64,000 nt of DNA, taken from assembly GCA_014208095.1 (NCBI GenBank), contig JACHMT010000001.1, positions 2,294,001 through 2,358,000 of the forward strand. The letters are read 5' to 3'. Below are positions 54,908-63,296 of the stretch, piece after piece. The stretch's first letter is position 1; every line of letters starts with the position of its first letter. Origin of the DNA: Actinospineispora eucalypti (GTDB lineage Bacteria > Actinomycetota > Actinomycetes > Mycobacteriales > Pseudonocardiaceae). The notes under the pieces were generated by a model, which searched no databases, had not been told where the DNA came from, and worked only from the letters and a program-made list of their open reading frames with translations. The translations under genes and the position numbers were made by a program.

Positions 54908-55241
54908 CGGCTTGGACGGCCGCGGTTGGGCTGGTCTGCCGCGGCTCGGGTGCGGCCCGTCGCTTTCTCGTTCGTCACTTCGGTTTCGTGAGGGGGACAT
55001 GATGGGGTCGCGCGAAGATCGAATCCCAGTCGGCGGTCAATCCGTGATCAGCATGACATGGTGGTCGCCTCGGGTTGCCCGGTGCGGCCATGGTGTCATG
55101 TTGACCATGTAACCGATGATCATCAGGCAACCAAGGCGGTTTTGGCGGCCGCACACCACCCTGAGTGCCTGCTGATCATGAAACGCAACGGCCGTCACCC
55201 CAGGGCGCGGGAGACCAGCCAAGCCGCGGCCGTCCAAGCCG
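54908..55241. repeat. 334-bp region bounded by 36-nt inverted repeats
   Basis: The left arm at 54908-54943 (starts CGGCTTGGACGGCCGCGG) and the right arm at 55206-55241 are reverse complements with three mismatches. Copy B of the hairpin element lies between them. The arms may be termini of a small non-coding mobile element; no transposase is present and no target duplication was seen. Confidence 0.6.
55045..55180. repeat. Intergenic hairpin element, copy B
   Basis: 136 bp between helR and the convergent GntR gene, bounded by TGATCAG and CTGATCA. The core hairpin 55052-55100 is 49 nt, closed by CATGAC/GTCATG as in copy A (17544-17684), with several stem positions changed but mostly still paired. 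TTGACCATG follows at the same point. After the right end comes AAACGCAACGGCC, which also occurs inverted outside the left end of copy A. Confidence 0.75.
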
Positions 55242-55275
55242 GTCGTTAAAACCCGCACCGGACAAAAGGTGGCGG

Positions 55276-55992
55276 TCAGCCGCCCGGTTCCGGTTCGGCG
55301 AACAAACCGGTCCCCAGGGGTAGCGTGTCCAGCGCGGTGCGCAGGCGGGCGTGGTGCTCCCGGGCTATTCGCACCAACTCGGCCGCGTCCCGGGCCAGGA
55401 ACGCGGCGAGCAGTGCCTCGTGGTCGGAGTGCAGCTCGGACCGCTCGGTGGCCGGCAGGTGCGCCATGGGCTGCACCGGCTCGGTGATGTTCCACGCCGA
55501 CTCCAGCATGCCGAGCAGCCGTCGCATGCCGCACGGCTTCACCAGCGCCCAGTGGAAACGACGGCTCTCGCGTTGGTACGAGCGCGCGTCGCTCCAGGTC
55601 ACGGCGGTGCCGAGGGACTGGTGGGTGGCGCGCGCCTCGGCGTCGTCGGCCGGGCCGGCCTCGGCGACCGCCGCACCCAGCGCCGCCGTCTCCAACACCT
55701 CCCGCACCAGGTACAGCTCGCGCAGCTCGCGGACGGTCAGCCGGGCGACCGTGTAGCCGAAGTTGGTCCGGTGCTCCACCAAGCCCTCGCCGATCAGCGT
55801 CTTGAGCGCCTCCCGCACCGGTATCCGGCTGACCCCGAACACGTTCGCCACCTCGTCGCACGGGATCAGCGTGCCGGGCGGCACGCCGCCGTCCAGCAGG
55901 CAGCGGCGCAGCTCCTCGAGGATCGCGGCCTGGGTGTGCCCGCCCCGGCGCAGCCGGGCGAGCAGGACGGACCGGTGCCGAGGTGCTGGCAT
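55276..55992 (-). CDS. GntR-family regulator (FCD/FadR subgroup)
   Basis: 238 residues. N-terminal winged helix (LEELRRCLLDGGVPPGTLIP, VFGVSRIPVREALKTLIGEG, LVEHRTNFGYTVARL) and an all-helical FCD ligand domain (~95-225) with YLVREVLETAALGAAV, ESRRFHWALVKPCG and HSDHEALLAAFLARD, whose His/Asp residues usually bind metal. Target genes are not obvious; the nearest divergent unit is sbcD. Confidence 0.92.
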   Translation of the reverse strand: MPAPRHRSVLLARLRRGGHTQAAILEELRRCLLDGGVPPGTLIPCDEVANVFGVSRIPVREALKTLIGEGLVEHRTNFGYTVARLTVRELRELYLVREVLETAALGAAVAEAGPADDAEARATHQSLGTAVTWSDARSYQRESRRFHWALVKPCGMRRLLGMLESAWNITEPVQPMAHLPATERSELHSDHEALLAAFLARDAAELVRIAREHHARLRTALDTLPLGTGLFAEPEPGG

Positions 55993-56042
55993 GTCGCCTC
56001 CAGTGCAGTGCCCTGGTGAAGGACAGTAAGCCAGCCCGGCCC

Positions 56043-56231
56043 AGAGCGTCCGGCGAGCGAGGGGTCCGGCTCGCGGCGCCCAGGCGGATACCTCGCGGCG
56101 TTGTCCTCCTCGCCCATAGCTCCGCTATGAACTCGTCGTCCGCCTTGCGATTGCCCGGGTGCGGGTGTCCCGCATCGACATGGCACCTGGACACCGCTCC
56201 CTGCCCGAACCCCTCGCTCGCCGCACGCTCT
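56043..56231. repeat. 189-bp element with 23-nt inverted termini
   Basis: The arms at 56043-56065 (start AGAGCGTCCGGCGAGCGA) and 56209-56231 are reverse complements with a single mismatch. Inside are smaller dyads: AGGCGGA...TCCGCCT and CATAG-CTCCG-CTATG. No coding capacity. The right terminus ends at the first base of the TAATGT hexamer in front of sbcD. The structure resembles a MITE or a long regulatory hairpin; no target-site duplication is evident. Confidence 0.65.
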
Positions 56232-56246
56232 AATGTTTGCCCTGTC
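56231..56246 (+). promoter_or_regulatory. Possible leaderless sbcD promoter
   Basis: TAATGT at 56231-56236 is a good -10 hexamer and lies 10 nt before the sbcD ATG, which has no Shine-Dalgarno. That spacing would place the transcript start at or next to the ATG. No clear -35. Confidence 0.4.
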
Positions 56247-57404
56247 ATGCGCTTCCTGCACACCTCCGACTGGCATGTCGGCAAGACGCTCAAGGGCCGC
56301 TCCCGCCTGGACGAGCAGCGCGAGGTGCTGCGCGAAATCGTCGGCATCGCGCGCGCCGAACAGGTGGACGCGGTGCTGGTCGCCGGCGACCTCTACGACA
56401 ACGCGGCGCCCGGTGCGGCGGCCCAGCAGCTGGTGGTCGGCGCGCTGCTCGCGCTGGCCGACACCGGCGCCCAGGTCATCGCGATCGCCGGCAACCACGA
56501 CCACGCGGCCAGCCTGGACGCCTACCGGCCGCTGGCCGAGCACGCCGGGATCACCCTGGTCGGCGCGGTCCGGCCGGCGGACCGGGGCGGGGTGGTGCGG
56601 TTCGAGGCCCGGTCCACCGGCGAGCCGGTGAACGTGGCGGTGCTGCCGTTCGTCTCGCAGCGCTACGCGGTGCGCGCCGCCGAGCTGGTCGCGCACACGC
56701 CGGCGGAGAACGCGGCCAGCTACGACCAGCTGGTCCGGGACGTGCTGGCCACGCTCACCGCCGAGTTCACCGACGACGCGGTGAACGTGGTGATGGCGCA
56801 CCTGACGGTGACCGGCGGGGCGTTCGGCGGGGGCGAGCGGGCCGCCCAGTCGATCTTCGAGTACCACGTGCCGGCCACGGTGTTCCCGGCCGAGGCGCAC
56901 TACGTGGCGCTCGGGCACCTGCACCGGCGGCAGAGCCTGCCCGCTCCGTGCCCGGTGCACTACTGCGGCGCCCCGCTGGCCGTGGATTTCGGCGAGCAGG
57001 ACAACACCAACGTGGTCTGCCTGGTGGAGGCCGCGCCGGGGGTGCCGGCGAAGGTGCGGGACGTGCCGATCAACGCCGGCCGCCGGCTGCGCACGGTGCG
57101 CGGCAGCGTGGCCGAACTGTCCGAGCTCGCCGGTACGGTCGGCGACGACTTTCTCCGGGTGTGGGTGCGCGAGCCCAGCCGGGCCGGGCTGCGGGACGAG
57201 GTGCTGGACGTGCTGCCGAACGCGTTGGAGGTGCGCATCGACCCGGAGTTCGCGGCGCCGGTGGAGGGCTCCCGCCCGGCGAGCGGGCCGGGCATCGAGC
57301 GCACGCCGGGCGAGCTGTTCGCCCAGTACTGCGCCGAGCACGGTGTGGCCGACGACCGGGTCGCCACCCTGTTCGCCCACCTCCACGACCGGCTCAGTAG
57401 CTGA
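56247..57404 (+). CDS. sbcD: SbcD, Mre11-like nuclease subunit
   Basis: 385 residues from ATG 56247. Calcineurin-like phosphoesterase motifs in order: MRFLHTSDWHVGK (D-x-H), VLVAGDLYDNAAPGAAA (GD), IAIAGNHDHAASLD (GNHD), NVVMAHLTVTGG and ALGHLHRRQSLP (GH-x-H). A capping domain and helical tail follow. With SbcC it cuts hairpins and protein-blocked DNA ends. Stop and SbcC start overlap (TGATG). Confidence 0.96.
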   Translation: MRFLHTSDWHVGKTLKGRSRLDEQREVLREIVGIARAEQVDAVLVAGDLYDNAAPGAAAQQLVVGALLALADTGAQVIAIAGNHDHAASLDAYRPLAEHAGITLVGAVRPADRGGVVRFEARSTGEPVNVAVLPFVSQRYAVRAAELVAHTPAENAASYDQLVRDVLATLTAEFTDDAVNVVMAHLTVTGGAFGGGERAAQSIFEYHVPATVFPAEAHYVALGHLHRRQSLPAPCPVHYCGAPLAVDFGEQDNTNVVCLVEAAPGVPAKVRDVPINAGRRLRTVRGSVAELSELAGTVGDDFLRVWVREPSRAGLRDEVLDVLPNALEVRIDPEFAAPVEGSRPASGPGIERTPGELFAQYCAEHGVADDRVATLFAHLHDRLSS

Positions 57405-60400
57405 TGCGCCCGGTACGACTGGAACTCGACGGATTCGCCGCGTTCCGCGAGCCCACCACGGTGGACTTCACCGGCGTCGACTACTTCGCGCTGGTCGGGC
57501 CCACCGGCGCCGGCAAGTCCACGGTGATCGACGCGATGACGTTCGCGCTGTACGGGTCGGTGCCGCGCTGGGACGACCGGCGCACGGTCGCGCTGGCGCT
57601 GTCCCCGACGGCCAACCGGGGCACCGTGCGGCTGCTGTTCGACGTGGGCTCGGTGCGGTACGTGGTGGCCAGGGAGCTGCGCCGGTCGGCCACCGGCTCG
57701 GTGACGGTGCGCAACGCCCGGCTGGAGCGGTTGGTCGGCGAGTCCGAGCTGGACGAGTCCGAGACCGAGGTGCTGGCGCACGACGGCGCGGTTTCCAAGG
57801 CGGTGGAGGAGCTGCTCGGCCTGCCGTTCGAGCAGTTCTGCATCTGCGTGGTGCTGCCGCAGGGCGACTTCGCGCAGTTCCTGCACGCCAAGCCGGCCGA
57901 CCGGCAGCGCACGCTCACCCGGATCCTGGGCCTGAGCCGGTACGAGGCGATGGCCAGGGAGGCCGCCAACGAGGCCAAGCTGGCGGCGCAGCGGGCGGAC
58001 GTGCTCGGTGAGCAGCTCGCCGGTTACGCCGACGCGGACCAGGCCGCCGAGGCCCAGGCGGCCGAGCGCGAGGCCGAGCTGGCCGCGCTGGTCGAGTGGG
58101 TGGACCGCACCCAGCCCGAGCTGCTCGCCACCGGGGAGCGGGTGGCCGAGATGGAACGGGACACCCGGCGGCTGGCCGACGAGCGCACCCAGCTGGCCGC
58201 CGTCGCGGCCCCGGAGGGACTGGACGAACTGGCCGAGCGGGCCCGGCGCACCGGCTCCGAGCTGGCCGAGGCGCGCCGCGCGCTCGCCGCCGCCGAGCGC
58301 GCCGACAACGAGGCCCGCGCCCGCCAGGCCGGCGTGCCCGACCGGGAGCCGCTGCGGCAGCGCCAGAGGGACCACGCCGAGCGGGCCGAGCTCACCGAAC
58401 GCGCCCCCGAGCTGCGCGAACGCTGGGAGGCCGCGCGGCGGGCCACCGAGACGGCCGGCGCGGACGCGGAGGCGGCGGCGAAGGAGCTGGCCGGCCTGCG
58501 GAACCGCCTGAACGACGCGACCGCCGCCCTGCGCGAGCTGCGTACCCGGGCGGACCGGCTGGCCGGGGAACGGGAACGCCTGGCGGCCGTCCGGGTGCCC
58601 GACTCGGTGGCCGAGTTGGGCGCCCGCCGCCGCGCCTCGGTGGACGCGCTGGCCGCCGCGCGCCGGGAGCTGGCCGAGGCCGAGCGGGCCGACCTCGCGG
58701 CCCGCGACGAGCTGGCGCAGGCCCCCGACCGCGCCCAGCTGGAGCAGGCCCGCCGCGACCACGCGGCGCTGGCCGAGGCGCAGCGGGCCAGGGACTCGCT
58801 GACCGCCCGCTACGACCAGGCCGCCGCGCGCACCGCCGAGGCGGACCGCGTGCTCGCCGCCGCCGAGCACGCACTGGCGCACGCCCGGGCGCAGCGGGAC
58901 GCCGCCGCCCGGGTGGACCTGGTGGCGGCGGTGCGCCCCCGGCTGCGGCCGGGACAGCCGTGCCCGGTGTGCACCCAGCAGGTGCACCGGCTGCCCCCGC
59001 CGGCCGAGGGCGGTGACCTCGCCGCCGCCGACCGGGAGGTGCAGCGCGCCGGCGCGCACCGCGACCGGGTCGCCGCCGGGCAGCGCAAGGCGGCCGAGGC
59101 GGAGCACCGCACCGGCGCCGAGCTGGACACCCTGCTGGACCGGGTGGAGGGACTGCGCGCCGCGTTGGCCGATGCGCCGGCCAACCCCAACGAGGTGGAC
59201 GCGCTGCTGGCCGAGTCCAACCGGCTGGCCGGGACGGCCAGGGCGGCCGACGAGCGGCTGCGCAACGCGCGCCGCGAGCGGGAAGCCGCCGAGGCCGCCG
59301 GGACCGAGGTGATCCGGGGGTTGGCCGCTTCGTTCGGCGAGCTGCGCGCGGCCCGCGACCCGCTGGTGGAGCTGGGCGCGCCCGGCCTGGACAGCGAGGC
59401 CGACGACCCGGCGGCCGCGTGGCGGGAGCTGGCCCGGTGGGCCTCCGAGGCCGCCGGCCAGTGGGCCGACCGGGAGAGCGCCACCAGGAAGGAAGCCGAG
59501 GGCGCCGAGCGGGCGCACGCGGAGGCGGAGCGCGCGCTGCGCGAGGCCGAAGAGGGTGCCGAGCGGGCCGACCGGGCGCGCACCGGCGCGGTGCGCGCCG
59601 AGCAGGACGCGCACAACGAGCTGACCAGGGCGGACCGCCGGCGGGAGGAACTCGCCGAGGCACTCGAGGACGGCCCGGACGAGGCCGAGGTGACCGCCCG
59701 GCTGGGCGAGCTGGACGAGCTGGACGCCGAGGTCCGGGCGGCCGACGAGCGGCTGCGCGCGGCCCGGGAGGCGGCCCGCGAGGCGCGCACGGCGGACGTG
59801 GAGGTCTCCGGGCAGCTGGACCTGGGCTGGCGCCGGCTGCGCGGCGCGCGGGACCCGCTGGTCGGGCTGGGTGCCCCGGTGCTGGACCGGCCGTCCGGCG
59901 GCCTGGACGACGACTCCGACGACCCCGACGAGGACCCGGACGAGGAGCACGAGGGTGACGACCCGGACGGCCCCGGCGACCACCTGGTCGGCGCCTGGCG
60001 GGCGCTGACCGGCTGGGCCGAGCGGGGCGCCCGGGACCGGGCCAAGCGGCTGATGGCCGCCGCCGTCGAGCTGGCCGACACCCGGCGGCGGTGGGAGGAG
60101 CTGCAGCGGGAGCTGCTCGACGCGCTGGCCGAGCAGGGCATCGAGCCGCCCCAGGGCGAGCAGCGCCCGGTGGCGACCTGGGCGCCGGCGGGGGTTTCGG
60201 CGGCGCTGGAGCGGGCGCGCGCGGCGACCGCGCGGCTGGTGGAACGGCGCGCGGCGGCGGCCAGGCTGACCGCCGACCGGGCCGAGGCCGAGCAGGCCCA
60301 CCAGGTGGCCAAGATGCTGGCCGGGCTGCTCCGCTCGGACGCGTTCCCCCGCTGGCTGGTCGCGTCCGCGCTGGACACGCTGGTGGCCGACGCCTCGCGG

Positions 60401-60808
60401 AACCTGGAAGAACTGTCCGGCGGGCAGTTCGAGCTGGCCCACTCGGACGGCGAGTTCGTCGTGGTGGACCACGCCGACGCGGACGCCCGCCGCCCGGTGA
60501 AGACGCTGTCCGGCGGCGAGACCTTCCAGGCCAGCCTGGCGCTCGCGCTGGCACTTTCCGAGCAGCTGTCCACGCTGGCCGCGGCGGGTGCCGTCCGGCT
60601 GGACTCGATCTTCCTGGACGAGGGCTTCGGCACCCTGGACGAGGCGAACCTGGAGGTGGTCGCGGCCACCCTGGAGAACCTGGCCTCGCTGGGCGACCGG
60701 ATGGTCGGCGTGATCACCCACGTCCCGGCGCTGGCCGAGCGGGTGCCGGTGCGGTTCGCGGTGAGCCGGGACCAGCGCACCGCCACGATCACCAGGGAGA
60801 TGGCGTGA
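57404..60808 (+). CDS. sbcC: SbcC, Rad50-like SMC-type ATPase
   Basis: 1134 residues. Walker A GPTGAGKST at 32-40; long Ala/Glu/Arg coiled-coil arms of ~170-510 and ~530-985; zinc hook C520-P-V-C523 at the apex (QPCPVCTQQVHRLP); ABC signature LSGGE at 1035-1039 (TLSGGETFQASLALALALSE) and Walker B DSIFLDEGFGTLDEANL near the C-terminus. A DDSDDPDEDPDEEHEGDD acidic insert (~825-850) interrupts the second arm. Tethers and processes DNA ends with SbcD; its stop overlaps the NurA-like gene. Confidence 0.96.
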   Translation: MRPVRLELDGFAAFREPTTVDFTGVDYFALVGPTGAGKSTVIDAMTFALYGSVPRWDDRRTVALALSPTANRGTVRLLFDVGSVRYVVARELRRSATGSVTVRNARLERLVGESELDESETEVLAHDGAVSKAVEELLGLPFEQFCICVVLPQGDFAQFLHAKPADRQRTLTRILGLSRYEAMAREAANEAKLAAQRADVLGEQLAGYADADQAAEAQAAEREAELAALVEWVDRTQPELLATGERVAEMERDTRRLADERTQLAAVAAPEGLDELAERARRTGSELAEARRALAAAERADNEARARQAGVPDREPLRQRQRDHAERAELTERAPELRERWEAARRATETAGADAEAAAKELAGLRNRLNDATAALRELRTRADRLAGERERLAAVRVPDSVAELGARRRASVDALAAARRELAEAERADLAARDELAQAPDRAQLEQARRDHAALAEAQRARDSLTARYDQAAARTAEADRVLAAAEHALAHARAQRDAAARVDLVAAVRPRLRPGQPCPVCTQQVHRLPPPAEGGDLAAADREVQRAGAHRDRVAAGQRKAAEAEHRTGAELDTLLDRVEGLRAALADAPANPNEVDALLAESNRLAGTARAADERLRNARREREAAEAAGTEVIRGLAASFGELRAARDPLVELGAPGLDSEADDPAAAWRELARWASEAAGQWADRESATRKEAEGAERAHAEAERALREAEEGAERADRARTGAVRAEQDAHNELTRADRRREELAEALEDGPDEAEVTARLGELDELDAEVRAADERLRAAREAAREARTADVEVSGQLDLGWRRLRGARDPLVGLGAPVLDRPSGGLDDDSDDPDEDPDEEHEGDDPDGPGDHLVGAWRALTGWAERGARDRAKRLMAAAVELADTRRRWEELQRELLDALAEQGIEPPQGEQRPVATWAPAGVSAALERARAATARLVERRAAAARLTADRAEAEQAHQVAKMLAGLLRSDAFPRWLVASALDTLVADASRNLEELSGGQFELAHSDGEFVVVDHADADARRPVKTLSGGETFQASLALALALSEQLSTLAAAGAVRLDSIFLDEGFGTLDEANLEVVAATLENLASLGDRMVGVITHVPALAERVPVRFAVSRDQRTATITREMA

Positions 60809-61797
60809 CCACCGCCGCGACCGGCATGCGCTGGCGGGTGGAGAGCTGGGACCCGTCCTACGGCGCCAGCACGGACGGGGACTCCACACCCGACGCGCGC
60901 GCGGCCGACCAGGTGGCACTGGACGTGGAACGGCCGGCGGCCGACTGGCAACCGGTGGACCCGGGTGACGCCGCGCCCGAATGGCCGGTGGTGCGGTTCG
61001 TGGACGGGGTGCGCCGGGTGGACGCGCTGGCCTGGGTCACCGAGCCGGACACGGAGACCGCCAGCATGGCGCTGTGCGCGTCCTACGCCGCCGGCGTGGT
61101 CCGCTGCGGCCCGGACGGCGCGCACCTGGCCAGCGCCGAGGTGCGCCGGGGGTTGTTCACCACCAGCCGGCACGCCACCGACGCGCGCACCGCCGCCGGG
61201 CACTACCGGATGGTGCGCGCCACCCCGCGCGGCGAGCCGATGGCCGACCTGAACGCGGCGGTGCAACGCGAGCTCACCGACGTGGAGGCGGCCGTCGCCT
61301 CGGCCGCCCGGGAGGGCGTGTCGGGCGGGTTGGAAGACGACGACCTGCTGGTGGTGGACGGCCCGCTGCGTGGCCGCGCCCACCTGCCCCGGGTGCTCGG
61401 GTTCATCAAGTCGCACAACCGCCCTTACCTGCCGGCCGAGCTGCACCGGCTGGTCGGCACGCTGCGGGCCGGGCAGCGCACGCCGGTGTTCGGCCTGGTC
61501 ACCAGCTGGCAGCGGTACACCTGGTACCTGAAGCTGCCGGAGCGGACCGGCGCGCCGTGGGCCGGGGTGGTCCGGGTGGAGTGCCCGATCGAGCTGCCGC
61601 CGGCCGAAGCGGTGGCGCTGGCCGACCGGTCGGCCCAGGTGCTGTGCCGGTACGCGTCCGCCGAGTACAAGGACTCCCGCGCGCCGCAGAACCTCTACCC
61701 GATCGCCGGCCTGGAGCGGGAGCTCAAGCACCGGCTCGGCGAGGCGGCCCTGCTCTATCGTGCGATCCGGAGCGCGGCCCAACCGAACGAGCGATAA
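60805..61797 (+). CDS. nurA: NurA-like DNA-end nuclease
   Basis: 330 residues from GTG 60805 overlapping the sbcC stop (GTGA). NurA-type features: first metal Asp in VVRFVDGVRRVDAL (D67-G-V-R, compare DGS-R), later Asp185 in DLLVVDGPLRGRAHLP, then VLGFIKSHNRPYLP and a C-terminal YPIAGLERELKHRLG. NurA is a 5'-3' resection nuclease working with HerA. The assignment rests on motif order and on coupling to sbcCD. The long frame before 60805 is an sbcC shadow. Confidence 0.78.
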   Translation: MTTAATGMRWRVESWDPSYGASTDGDSTPDARAADQVALDVERPAADWQPVDPGDAAPEWPVVRFVDGVRRVDALAWVTEPDTETASMALCASYAAGVVRCGPDGAHLASAEVRRGLFTTSRHATDARTAAGHYRMVRATPRGEPMADLNAAVQRELTDVEAAVASAAREGVSGGLEDDDLLVVDGPLRGRAHLPRVLGFIKSHNRPYLPAELHRLVGTLRAGQRTPVFGLVTSWQRYTWYLKLPERTGAPWAGVVRVECPIELPPAEAVALADRSAQVLCRYASAEYKDSRAPQNLYPIAGLERELKHRLGEAALLYRAIRSAAQPNER

Positions 61798-61807
61798 GCT
61801 GCGGCCC

Positions 61808-62713
61808 GTGACTGATATCAACTTCATCGACCGCGTGGCCATCGTGACCGGGGCCGGGGGCGGTCTGGGCAAGACGTACGCACTGGACCTGGCCTCGCGC
61901 GGCGCATCCGTCGTGGTCAACGACCTGGGTGGGGCCGCCGACGGCACCGGGGCCGACGCCTCGGCCGCGCAGAAGGTGGTCGACGAGATCAAGGCGGCCG
62001 GCGGCAACGCGGTCGCCTCCCACGACTCGGTGGCCACCCCGGAGGGCGGCGCGGCCATCGTGCAGACCGCGCTGGACGCGTTCGGCAAGGTCGATGTCGT
62101 GATCAACAACGCCGGCATCCTGCGGGACAAGACCTTCGCCAAGCTGTCCGACGAGGAACTCAACGCGGTGCTGGACGTGCACCTCAAGGGCGCCTTCTAC
62201 GTCAGCCAGCCGGCCTTCCGGGTGATGAAGGAGAACGGCTACGGCCGCTTCGTGTTCACCGCCTCGAACGCCGGCGTGCTGGGCAACTTCGGCCAGACCA
62301 ACTACGGCGCGGCCAAGATGGGCCTGGTCGGGCTGAACAACGTGCTCGCCCTCGAGGGCGCCAAGAGCAACATCAAGAGCAACGTGATCTGCCCGATCGC
62401 CCGCACCCGGATGACCGAGGACCTGCTCGGACCGCTGGCCGAGATGGTGGAGCCGGACCTGGTCACCCCGATGGTGGTCTACCTGGCCAGCGAGGCCTGC
62501 GAGCTGACCCACGAGGTGTTCTCCGCCGGCGGCGGCCGCTACGCGCGGATGTTCGTCGGCCTCACCCCCGGCTGGTTCGCCGGCAAGGGCACCAAACCGG
62601 CCGCCGAAGACATCGCCGGCAACATCGAGCAGATCCGCAACCAGGACGGCTACATCGTCCCCACCTCCATCGCCGACGAACTCCAGCAACTCCTCCCCCT
62701 CCTGCAGTCCTAG
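61808..62713 (+). CDS. Short-chain dehydrogenase (MFE-2/3-hydroxyacyl-CoA type)
   Basis: 301 residues from GTG 61808. NAD-binding GAGGGLGKTYALDLASRGAS, then VNDLGGAADG typical of the peroxisomal multifunctional-enzyme-2 branch, VVINNAGILRD, catalytic Ser in FTASNAGVLGNFGQ and Tyr-Lys in TNYGAAKMGLVG. Probably oxidises 3-hydroxyacyl-CoA or steroid-like substrates. TAAGCT ends 6 nt before the GTG, suggesting a leaderless mRNA. Confidence 0.92.
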   Translation: MTDINFIDRVAIVTGAGGGLGKTYALDLASRGASVVVNDLGGAADGTGADASAAQKVVDEIKAAGGNAVASHDSVATPEGGAAIVQTALDAFGKVDVVINNAGILRDKTFAKLSDEELNAVLDVHLKGAFYVSQPAFRVMKENGYGRFVFTASNAGVLGNFGQTNYGAAKMGLVGLNNVLALEGAKSNIKSNVICPIARTRMTEDLLGPLAEMVEPDLVTPMVVYLASEACELTHEVFSAGGGRYARMFVGLTPGWFAGKGTKPAAEDIAGNIEQIRNQDGYIVPTSIADELQQLLPLLQS

Positions 62714-62731
62714 GCAGCCCGCACCCACCGT

Positions 62732-62773
62732 TCGGCGCTGGCACACGTGCCGCGGTCCGTGTGCCAGCGCCGA
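62732..62773 (+). terminator. Long perfect hairpin after the SDR gene
   Basis: 16-bp perfect stem (TCGGCGCTGGCACACG and complement), 10-nt loop, 18 nt after the stop. The inner GGCACACG/CGTGTGCC and loop length match the 37840 hairpin. The antitoxin remnant begins immediately after the right arm. Confidence 0.75.
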
Positions 62774-62903
62774 GCTGATCGCTTCGGGAAAGTTGCGCCC
62801 GGCGAGCGTCGGCGGGCCGATCCCTAGGCCGACCGGGCCGGTGCGCACCGACAACGAGGCCGGCGAACTGATGCGCCGGCTGCGCGACGACGAGCGCTAC
62901 TAG
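62774..62903 (+). pseudogene. Phd/YefM-type antitoxin C-terminal remnant
   Basis: The frame reads ELIASGKLRPAS, then IPRPTGPVRTDNEAGELMRR-LRDDERY and a TAG. This is the toxin-binding tail of a prevent-host-death antitoxin; the DNA-binding N-terminus is missing and replaced by the terminator hairpin. Located directly before the PIN remnant in normal antitoxin-toxin order. Confidence 0.65.
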
Positions 62904-62904
62904 C

Positions 62905-63213
62905 GTGATCTCCTCCGCGTTGGTGGAGGTCGAGCTGCCGAGGGCGTTGCGGCGCACCGAGCCGGAACTGGTCGCGCAGGTGCCGGCTCTGCTGGCCCGG
63001 GTGGCCCGCTACGAGGTCGACGAGCTGGTTCGAGCGTCGGCGGCGGCCTTCCCGGAGCCGGAACTACGGTCGCTCGAGGCGATCCACCTGGCGACCGCGC
63101 ATGCCGTGTTCGGTGGCCGGTTGACCGCGTTCGTCAGCTACGACCGGCGACTGCTCGCGTCCGCCTCGGTGCTCGGTCTTCCGGTGGAACACCCGACACC
63201 TCCGGCGGAATAG
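62905..63213 (+). pseudogene. PIN-domain (VapC-type) toxin lacking its N-terminus
   Basis: About 102 residues: VISSALVEVELPRALRR, ARYEVDELVRASAAAFPEP, LRSLEAIHLATAHAVFGGRL and FVSYDRRLLASASVLGLPV. The last two carry the Glu/Asp residues of the PIN site, but the first ~40 residues with the leading catalytic Asp are absent. A GTG at 62905 could still start translation; nuclease activity is unlikely. Confidence 0.7.
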
Positions 63214-63296
63214 GCGCCGGCACGGTGCGGTTGCGTGGTGGGCGTTGAGCCGAGATGCTTCCACTTGCAACTGTTTCGCCGGGAGGAGCGTCTGGG

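Noticed and set aside
60091..60804. NurA protein starting 238 codons earlier
   Set aside because: The extension lies inside sbcC in another frame; the GTG overlapping the sbcC stop is the natural coupled start.
56960..60919. 1319-aa antisense frame across sbcC and nurA
   Set aside because: Low-complexity shadow of a strongly biased Ala/Glu/Arg coding region; no motifs.
57481..62187. Other long minus-strand frames over the sbcC-nurA-SDR region
   Set aside because: All oppose well-supported plus-strand genes and show only Ser/Arg/Ala-rich composition.
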